From a virus, in IMG/VR virus record IMGVR_UViG_3300033142_001753, positions 1 to 62,915 of that record: 62,915 bases of DNA, one strand, 5' to 3'. The translations under genes were made by a program, and so were the position numbers. Below the pieces are notes generated by a model. It had not been told where the DNA came from. It saw only the letters and a program-made list of their open reading frames with translations, and searched no databases. Shown piece by piece: positions 57,742 through 62,915 of this stretch. Numbering within the stretch: position 1 is the first letter of the stretch; every line of letters starts with the position of its first letter.

Positions 57742-58462
57742 TCTCGCCCTCCACTGTAAAGGCACTCTCACCACAAGCGTCCATCCACCTGACACGATTA
57801 AGCAATGAAAATACTAGGCCACCTACGGCAAAGACACAAGGATCGTCACGATGAAATTCGCGCAATCGATTTTGTAAGATATCGTTATAACCAAAAAAGA
57901 AGCGCTTACTCTCTTCTAAAAGTGTGGATCTTAGCGCCCGAACATAGCTATCGAAAATCTTTTGAGCATACATTTCATCATAAGGACTAACAAGTATTGC
58001 GTTCCTGTCTCCGCCCTCCTCAATCAAAATCTCATTGAATAAAGCCAATGGGACTAAAAATCTTTCTGGATCTCCAAAAAAAAACCTTAATAGATTCCTT
58101 TGGATACCGAATCCATATTCTTCTCGAAGCTTGACACATTCCTTGAGTAAGGTAGGCACATCCTTGGATTCGGCCTCAGCAAGAAGCTGGAAGTTTGCAT
58201 TGAGCGGTGAACTGTTAAAATCTTTGTTCGGCCTAACTACCCCTACTATTGCGGCATACCCTGGTAAGCCGTCCGAACTATCTGTGACTTCGCTTGGCCA
58301 GCCTATAGTAGCATATAATTCATAGAATAATTGACCAGTCTTATTATCCTCATACCAAAAGGGCCTCTCTACCATCTCTACGCCAGTTACCCGAGCATAG
58401 TCAGTTCTGGCTCTTAATAAATCAACTGAGTGGGGGTGAGCTACCAGCTTAATCTTACTCAT
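57731..58462 (-). CDS. Hypothetical protein, 243 aa
   Basis: Start at the ATG 58460-58462 (MSKIKLVAHPHSVDLL) rather than a TTG at 58498 with no ribosome site. An alpha/beta N-terminal part, then LREEYGFGIQRNLLRFFFGD and a conserved-looking RNAILVSPYDEMYAQKIF. Unrecognised, though its place near terminase and length look like conserved phage packaging-region hypotheticals. Confidence 0.55.
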   Translation of the reverse strand: MSKIKLVAHPHSVDLLRARTDYARVTGVEMVERPFWYEDNKTGQLFYELYATIGWPSEVTDSSDGLPGYAAIVGVVRPNKDFNSSPLNANFQLLAEAESKDVPTLLKECVKLREEYGFGIQRNLLRFFFGDPERFLVPLALFNEILIEEGGDRNAILVSPYDEMYAQKIFDSYVRALRSTLLEESKRFFFGYNDILQNRLREFHRDDPCVFAVGGLVFSLLNRVRWMDACGESAFTVEGENER

Positions 58463-58470
58463 AAAAAATA

Positions 58471-58644
58471 TTATACTGCAAAGAGAATATACCCGCAAGG
58501 AATGGACCTATACCGGTCCATAAAAAACAAGATCATCGGACACCCGGTCCAAATCTGATACGCCTCAAAGAGTGTCGCAAAACCATGACCCTCGCTTACA
58601 ATATACCCTAGCAAGGCCACTGTGATAATTTTGTCCATTACCAT
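58471..58644 (-). CDS. Hydrophobic protein, 57 aa (alternative frame exists)
   Basis: ATG 58642-58644 after AGGTGG, TAA 58471-58473. Hydrophobic segments with PMILFF and ITVALLGYIV. Overlaps the 48-aa frame at 58565-58711 over 80 bases, so only one of the two may be made. The ribosome site favours this one. Confidence 0.4.
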   Translation of the reverse strand: MVMDKIITVALLGYIVSEGHGFATLFEAYQIWTGCPMILFFMDRYRSIPCGYILFAV

Positions 58645-58711
58645 ATTTCCACCTGTAATGTCCCGGTAAACGATGAACCTTGAGTTCTTTTGCTGTTAAA
58701 TGCTTTTTCAT
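58565..58711 (-). CDS. Small basic protein, 48 aa, weakly integrase-N-terminus-like
   Basis: ATG 58709-58711, TGA 58565-58567. LTAKELKVHRLPGHYRWKYG loosely recalls the N-terminal strand of tyrosine integrases. No catalytic domain follows, so a broken integrase is only a weak possibility. AAGGA lies 6 bases before the ATG, directly after the terminator. Confidence 0.35.
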   Translation of the reverse strand: MKKHLTAKELKVHRLPGHYRWKYGNGQNYHSGLARVYCKRGSWFCDTL

Positions 58712-58723
58712 GTAGTCCTTAAA

Positions 58724-58762
58724 TAAAAAAGCCACCTAGGACTTGCGCCGCTGGGTGGCTTT
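58724..58762 (-). terminator. Rho-independent terminator after the 134-aa secreted gene
   Basis: Arms AAAGCCACC (58728-58736) and GGTGGCTTT (58754-58762) with a 17-base loop, then TTTTTTATTT on the minus strand. It is enclosed by a longer-range inverted repeat ATGTCCCGGT/ACCGGGACAT (58658-58667 and 58770-58779). Confidence 0.85.
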
Positions 58763-58792
58763 GATTGTCACCGGGACATAAGGTACGGCGGA

Positions 58793-59197
58793 TCACTTAA
58801 AGAGGAAAGATTGCACCTCACTTACAGTCTTGTAAACGATATCTCCGATTCGAAGGCTATGCAAATTAGTTGGTATTCCGTAAATTTCTACACCACCTGA
58901 AGTCAATACTGCCGGTAGCCCGGCTACTGTAAGGGTCCCGTCGCGGTTTGCCATCCAATCCCATTTATATATGTTGCCCGATACACCAAGGTAAACAACG
59001 CCAGCGCACCGGGGGGCAGGACTAAAAAGCGGAGAATTTTCGACGAATGTTAAGGTACACAGAGTGTCATCAACGGTGGATACATAAGAATTTCCAACTA
59101 CCTCACACTGGTCCATGGCGATAGCCATGGTACCGGCCACCCACATAAACGAAAAAGCGAAACATAGAGCAACAAATACTGGCCACATTTTCTTCAT
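58793..59197 (-). CDS. Secreted protein, 134 aa
   Basis: N-terminal signal peptide (MKKMWPVFVALCFAFSFMWV, AGTMAIA/M cleavage likely). The mature part has strands and cysteines (DQCEVVG, DTLCTLTF, RCAGVVYL) that could pair. A clean promoter (59236-59264) and a terminator frame it as a single-gene unit, unusual in this operon: a moron-like gene altering the infected cell. Function unknown. Confidence 0.6.
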   Translation of the reverse strand: MKKMWPVFVALCFAFSFMWVAGTMAIAMDQCEVVGNSYVSTVDDTLCTLTFVENSPLFSPAPRCAGVVYLGVSGNIYKWDWMANRDGTLTVAGLPAVLTSGGVEIYGIPTNLHSLRIGDIVYKTVSEVQSFLFK

Positions 59198-59235
59198 ACT
59201 TCCTCCTAGCTGTTAAGGTTAATTAATTATAATGT

Positions 59236-59264
59236 ATTATAACATAGGTGAAGGCTATATGCAA
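59236..59264 (-). promoter_or_regulatory. Sigma70-type promoter (TTGCAT-N17-TATAAT)
   Basis: TTGCAT (59259-59264) and TATAAT (59236-59241) on the minus strand, spacer 17, upstream of the 134-aa secreted gene. With the terminator at 58724-58762 it forms a self-contained transcription unit. Confidence 0.7.
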
Positions 59265-59274
59265 TACCTATGCC

Positions 59275-59430
59275 TTAATCCCCTTCGATTTCTTTCAATA
59301 ATTTCTTAAGCTGAATTATTGCTCCATGTGTATACATACAAGCTGTGTAGTCCTTGGCTTCCTTGGCATGCCACTCCTGTTCTTCGAGTTCTTTTATTCT
59401 CTCAGTTAAGATTTTTATTATATCCTGCAT
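59275..59430 (-). CDS. Small helical protein, 51 aa
   Basis: Start at 59428-59430 (MQDIIKILTERIKELEEQEW); the longer frame upstream is only duplicated terminase DNA. Heptad-rich helices. Before the duplication it was probably the next gene after terminase. Function unknown. Confidence 0.5.
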   Translation of the reverse strand: MQDIIKILTERIKELEEQEWHAKEAKDYTACMYTHGAIIQLKKLLKEIEGD

Positions 59431-59438
59431 GTCAATCT

Positions 59439-59484
59439 GGAAAAGCCTGAAAGTCACAGCCATCGAAGAACCCGCCAGCGCCCG
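59439..59484. repeat. 46-bp direct repeat, copy outside terminase
   Basis: GGAAAAGCCTGAAAGTCACA and 26 more bases equal 59882-59927, which is the 3' end of the large terminase gene. This copy is non-coding and lies right before the 51-aa gene. The two copies flank the release-factor-like gene. Confidence 0.97.
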
Positions 59485-59501
59485 AATCAAGGGGATAAGC
59501 A

Positions 59502-59867
59502 TTAAACTTCTGGGTTGTTGGGTGCTTCATTCCAAGCTCCATCTTCCTTATATTCAACCTTAAGATTTTCCGGCAACATCATTTCGTCAATTTCCTGTTC
59601 TATCGTCCGGCCCGCACAGATCTCTTGAGTTTTTTGTGCCTGCCACATTTTAAAATGAGGAGTATTTATTAAAGACTTAAAAGCTGCCACTAGATTAGCT
59701 TTTCTGTTTTTATTTTTTTGACCTGTAGCCCTCGCTCCTGATTCTGTGTGACACATCCTTACACAATTTTGATGCTTGTTGCGATGCTGGCCTCCTGCGC
59801 CCGTGCCCGAGAAGAAGTCAATCTTAATATCTTTACGTGTTACCGAGAACAACAATTCACGCCCCAT
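59502..59867 (-). CDS. Release-factor-domain protein (GGQ), 121 aa
   Basis: Start at 59865-59867 because GGAGGG lies 8 bases upstream. SGTGAGGQHRNKHQNCVRM carries the GGQ motif (residues 25-27) of class I release factors, followed by ATGQKNKNRKANLVAAF. Only the peptidyl-hydrolysis domain is present, no codon-recognition domains, like ArfB and similar ribosome-rescue proteins that free stalled ribosomes. It lies between two 46-bp copies of the terminase end and is probably an inserted cassette. Confidence 0.82.
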   Translation of the reverse strand: MGRELLFSVTRKDIKIDFFSGTGAGGQHRNKHQNCVRMCHTESGARATGQKNKNRKANLVAAFKSLINTPHFKMWQAQKTQEICAGRTIEQEIDEMMLPENLKVEYKEDGAWNEAPNNPEV

Positions 59868-59871
59868 GATT

Positions 59872-62538
59872 TTATCCCTCCGGAAAAGCCTGAAAGTCAC
59901 AGCCATCGAAGAACCCGCCAGCGCCCGCAAAAGTCATAGCCAAGGCCATAAGGTGATCAGGGCTCCTAGCAAGCAGTTCCTTCATCTCTGAAGTCTTCAT
60001 GACCTCAACATACCCCGAATCCGTGTCATAGGTAGGGACCATCAGTTCCTCAAGCAGATCCTCGTCCGGGGGCAACATAGCTCCCGGATCACACCTTAAC
60101 CACTCCCTGACTCGCCACAAAAGTTCGTCTCTCAAAATACGGAAATCACCAAGCTCTGATTTTATAATAGGTTTCGACGCAACCTTGATACCGGTTGCGA
60201 CTACGCCCTCCCCATATTTCTGCATATGGGGAGCCACACCACATCCTACGCCAGTTGCATCAACCATCGCCCGGTCAATTCCTTGATGATCGCTGTACCA
60301 CTGAATAGCCTTATCACCTGTCTCTACAGTATCGATTCCGCCCCAGGTATCAAATGGTGACAAATAACCACCGTATCGTCCGCAGGCAACATTACTATCA
60401 TCTCCCATCTCGGCTACATCTAGGCCCATGACACCTTTGGCTCCATGAGGCGGGGCCTCACCGTACTTGGCTACATAAACATCATATCTGGCTCTCGCCG
60501 CAGATACCCACTCCTCTGAAATAAGCTGGTTAGACCCCTGTGCAGGATAACGGCCAAGGACCATATACGAGAATGAGGGATTTTTGATCTTATATTGGCC
60601 AGCAACCAGCGGGGTATATGCCTTACCTGCCTGAGAATACCCTACAGCACCTACCAAAAAATCAGGGAGGGTATACACACTCCTCTCGCTGATCTTGTCA
60701 CCTGGCCTTATTGGCCTAGTCCATTCATTGATCCGACGTACAGTAACCTCTCTGCTCACTGCACCAGGGATAAGGTCTTTACCTGTTATGACATTTGGAT
60801 GCCTAAAAGCTGAAAGGTGTACCACATTCGCTGTTTTGTCCCTGATCATCCTATAAACAGGGCCAGCGGCATGCCGGGGGTTGAACATAATAAGAAGCCG
60901 AACAAAACCACCAGACATACAGGACTCAGTGCCTTTATAGACCGGACCTGGTATAGCATCTCCCTCGTCATAAGCGAAGAGCATATGGCGTTGATGTTTT
61001 CCAGAAAACTTAGCTTCCTTCTCCTGTTCAGTCCCTGAACTCGGTATAGTCACTCCAATCATGTAATCTTCTGGACCGCGCCTCACATCCATTGAAGTAA
61101 CAATATGGCCAGCGAAGAGCTGAGGATGATCCCTTATTACACTCCCTATCTCTCCCCAAAGAAGGTTTTTAAGGTTATCATATGGCGGGGCAGCGGCAGT
61201 AAAGACCTTGGTGTCATGAAAGCAGAGATAAAACCAGACTGCGAGGCGAGCAGCTATCCAGGTATTGTGAGTAACTGTAAAATTTTCAGTGAGATATAAA
61301 CCATCAAGATTGTCAACAGATATGCACTGAGAATCCATCATACCAACATATTTTACAGCCTTAATTACCCTTTGTGCCTTTCTCTGTGCCTCGCATTCCG
61401 GCACATATCGCCTAACCTTACGAGGTAATAGAAATGGACAAAAAGGGACCTTAATGTAAAGATTGTAGGCAGTTTTACCTTGAATCTTCTTACCATTTTT
61501 TTTGTAGTAAGGCTTTTTACGACCTATCGTGGCAGTGCCACCAAGTGACCAAACAAGCGACTGAACTTGTTTAGCCAGGGAGGGGCTTATAGTGGCATAT
61601 GATATTTTATGCCTGGTATCAATGTATCCATCTGCATCAAGTAAGCCAGCGAGTAGAGCCTTGCGATCAATGACACAAGACCTTGTGTAAGCATCTGGAA
61701 TGAATTTTTCGTATGATCCTGCCTCAATTAATCCGTATTTTCTTATTACATCCCTCACAAAATTAGGTTTACCTTTATCAGTTGCGAAAGATATACACCT
61801 ACATTTTTGAGCCTGAACCTTGTGATCTCTAAGTTTATAGCTCCCCATTCTGCGCTGAAGCTCGTCACAGATCCAACCATCACCCGACGTAAGAGTTATA
61901 TTGGTCTTGAAACATCCATCGCCGAGCAGGGCTCCCATGACATACGGATCAATGCCAAGATATTTTTTTGAATACTCAACAGCTCTGCACATCGGAACGT
62001 GAAGTATCTGTTTGATCTTTTGCTTAATTTGCAGGGTTGTGAGTGTACGATACGGACGATCACGGTATTGATCTGATGAACTCTGAACGGACCATAAATG
62101 ATCTTCACTTGCGAATACAGAAGTCCTGTCATTAAAGAAAATCTCATATGTTGGCTGTGAACCTTGAGGATAGATAGCTTTAACTTTTGCAGGTTTACCG
62201 TTCTGACCAATCACCATATCGCCAGGGATAACATCACCCATTTGCTTACTACCATTAGGGGTCATTACGCCAGTACTTAGGGGTTGCGACTTACCTGTAC
62301 CATTGGCCGAGACTGCTACAGTAACCTGGTTATCCCTCACAGACAATGCCATTTTCTTCAGATCATCTGTGAGTTCTTCTCCGAGTTCAGTCTCAATAAA
62401 GGTTATAGGGTCACCCCGGTACTTGGTGTACTTGTCATCGAGGATGAAGGTGTTTATTGTTTTCGCAGGAGTCCTGGAAAGGATAAGAGATGTGAGGCTA
62501 TCGACTGCCTCGTCTGATAATTTAATAGGAGGGCTCAT
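59872..62538 (-). CDS. Terminase large subunit, interrupted by an intein
   Basis: 888 aa precursor, 547 aa after removal of the 341-aa intein. Extein Walker A is ANGTGKS (residues 78-84), cut directly before TW of the P-loop; Walker B is FAYDEGDA; the nuclease half has MGLDVAEMGDDSNV and MVDATGVGCG. It drives ATP-dependent DNA packaging and cuts concatemers. The intein (residues 85-425) must be spliced out for the ATPase to work. The gene ends in DNA that is duplicated downstream. It starts 8 bases after the small DUF6496-type gene. Confidence 0.92.
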   Translation of the reverse strand: MSPPIKLSDEAVDSLTSLILSRTPAKTINTFILDDKYTKYRGDPITFIETELGEELTDDLKKMALSVRDNQVTVAVSANGTGKSQPLSTGVMTPNGSKQMGDVIPGDMVIGQNGKPAKVKAIYPQGSQPTYEIFFNDRTSVFASEDHLWSVQSSSDQYRDRPYRTLTTLQIKQKIKQILHVPMCRAVEYSKKYLGIDPYVMGALLGDGCFKTNITLTSGDGWICDELQRRMGSYKLRDHKVQAQKCRCISFATDKGKPNFVRDVIRKYGLIEAGSYEKFIPDAYTRSCVIDRKALLAGLLDADGYIDTRHKISYATISPSLAKQVQSLVWSLGGTATIGRKKPYYKKNGKKIQGKTAYNLYIKVPFCPFLLPRKVRRYVPECEAQRKAQRVIKAVKYVGMMDSQCISVDNLDGLYLTENFTVTHNTWIAARLAVWFYLCFHDTKVFTAAAPPYDNLKNLLWGEIGSVIRDHPQLFAGHIVTSMDVRRGPEDYMIGVTIPSSGTEQEKEAKFSGKHQRHMLFAYDEGDAIPGPVYKGTESCMSGGFVRLLIMFNPRHAAGPVYRMIRDKTANVVHLSAFRHPNVITGKDLIPGAVSREVTVRRINEWTRPIRPGDKISERSVYTLPDFLVGAVGYSQAGKAYTPLVAGQYKIKNPSFSYMVLGRYPAQGSNQLISEEWVSAARARYDVYVAKYGEAPPHGAKGVMGLDVAEMGDDSNVACGRYGGYLSPFDTWGGIDTVETGDKAIQWYSDHQGIDRAMVDATGVGCGVAPHMQKYGEGVVATGIKVASKPIIKSELGDFRILRDELLWRVREWLRCDPGAMLPPDEDLLEELMVPTYDTDSGYVEVMKTSEMKELLARSPDHLMALAMTFAGAGGFFDGCDFQAFPEG
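59882..59927. repeat. 46-bp direct repeat, copy inside terminase 3' end
   Basis: Encodes AGAGGFFDGCDFQAFP at the C-terminus of the large terminase. Identical to 59439-59484. Confidence 0.97.
61264..62286 (-). other. Intein in the terminase Walker A motif, with LAGLIDADG motifs
   Basis: 341 aa, from Q85 (QPLSTGVMTPNG) to N425 (TENFTVTHN), followed by extein T426. Splicing blocks: the opening VMTPNGSKQMGDVIPGD, TSVFASEDHLWSV, and the end YLTENFTVTHN. The first residue is glutamine instead of the usual cysteine or serine, so the first step may be non-standard. The homing domain shows MGALLGDGCF and LLAGLLDADGYID, the two LAGLIDADG helices, with acidic residues intact: it may still be mobile. 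Confidence 0.85.
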
Positions 62539-62546
62539 AAAAAAGA

Positions 62547-62726
62547 TTACCTTGGCCAGCGGAGTCTTACATTCTTTTTCTTATGCTTCTTGCCCAGGCT
62601 TCGCCGGGCCTTACTCCGGCCAGCTTTTGACATTGCAGCAGCTATAGCCTGGTCCCTAGGATGGCCAGCTCTTATCATCTCTGAGATGTTTTTTGAAATA
62701 TTCTTTTTACCTGGCTTCAATGGCAT
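62547..62726 (-). CDS. DUF6496-type small basic protein, 59 aa
   Basis: ATG 62724-62726, TAA 62547-62549. [20 protein letters not shown] then [16 protein letters not shown] and a lysine/arginine tail: a common small phage protein of unknown job, usually near terminase or capsid genes. First gene downstream of the hairpin array in the circular map. AAGGAG precedes the ATG. Confidence 0.7.
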   Translation of the reverse strand: MPLKPGKKNISKNISEMIRAGHPRDQAIAAAMSKAGRSKARRSLGKKHKKKNVRLRWPR

Positions 62727-62801
62727 CGCTGACTCCTTTATTTAAAGATACCACATTATGGTCCACAGGTCATGCCTTGAGCCAGGATAGGTGTGTAGTT
62801 A

Positions 62802-62915
62802 AAAAATAGCCTTATATATAGGGGACTTATAGTTTATTCTTCTCCACACGTAATGTTGCTACAAATGACCCACTACTCCTGGACTAGTGGGTCGTAAAAT
62901 GTCCTTATATATAAA
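62802..62915. repeat. 114-bp direct repeat, right-end copy
   Basis: Identical to 17822-17935; its last 62 bases also equal 1-62. The repeat contains the first GACCCACTA hairpin and stops exactly at the contig end. The 75 bases between 62727 and 62801 show no gene. Confidence 0.95.

Noticed and set aside
58565-58711. Phage integrase gene
   Set aside because: Only a vague N-terminal likeness in 48 codons; no R..H..R..Y catalytic domain anywhere near.
59431-59502. N-terminal extension of the 51-aa gene
   Set aside because: The added codons are just the duplicated terminase end read in another frame.

Overview
The window is a near-complete or complete genome of an uncultivated tailed bacteriophage (Caudoviricetes), most likely short-tailed. 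It has a large terminase, portal, scaffold, major capsid protein, adaptor-like and fiber-like proteins, plus very large ejection-type proteins (2201 and 1054 aa). I see no tape measure, tail tube or sheath. Gene packing, Shine-Dalgarno sites and sigma70-type promoters fit a Gram-negative or similar bacterial host, but nothing identifies the host. There is no convincing integrase or lysogeny repressor.

Layout. 460-14712 (minus strand) holds HNH nuclease, terminase-small-like protein, endolysin, many small proteins, UvrD-like helicase, DEDD exonuclease, RecF/SMC-like ATPase, SNF2-like helicase and an HNH homing-type endonuclease. 14713-14830 is a divergent promoter region. 14831-22684 (plus strand) holds VRR-NUC nuclease, C5-cytosine methyltransferase with a second ORF nested in it, prim-pol, FmdB-like zinc ribbon, phosphoesterase, DUF5664-type pyrophosphohydrolase and a protein of 17 tandem 11-residue repeats. 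22737-62726 (minus strand) is the virion operon, read from terminase at the right end through release-factor-like protein, portal, two candidate anti-defence proteins (Tad2-like and Acb2/Tad1-like), FmdB-like protein, a terminator, scaffold, capsid, a tRNA-Met, a glycyl-radical domain protein, adaptor, fiber and ejection proteins.

The first and last 62 bases are identical, and the same 62 bases occur again at 17874-17935 inside a 114-base direct repeat. Both places carry an unusual array of hairpins built on GACCCACTA/TAGTGGGTC. Joined as a circle (about 62.85 kb), the terminase-small-like gene and an HNH gene lie just upstream of the array and the large terminase just downstream, which supports circular closure and makes the array a candidate packaging site or replication origin. 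Because the contig ends coincide with a repeat that has a third copy, an assembly artefact or a two-circle arrangement is not excluded.

Other notable points: an intein with LAGLIDADG motifs splits the terminase Walker A motif; a release-factor gene is flanked by duplicated terminase 3' ends; a zinc-ribbon gene is broken by an in-frame TGA; a tRNA-like element lacks its anticodon arm; and a palindrome in the replication operon shares its core with three sites in front of the scaffold/capsid genes.
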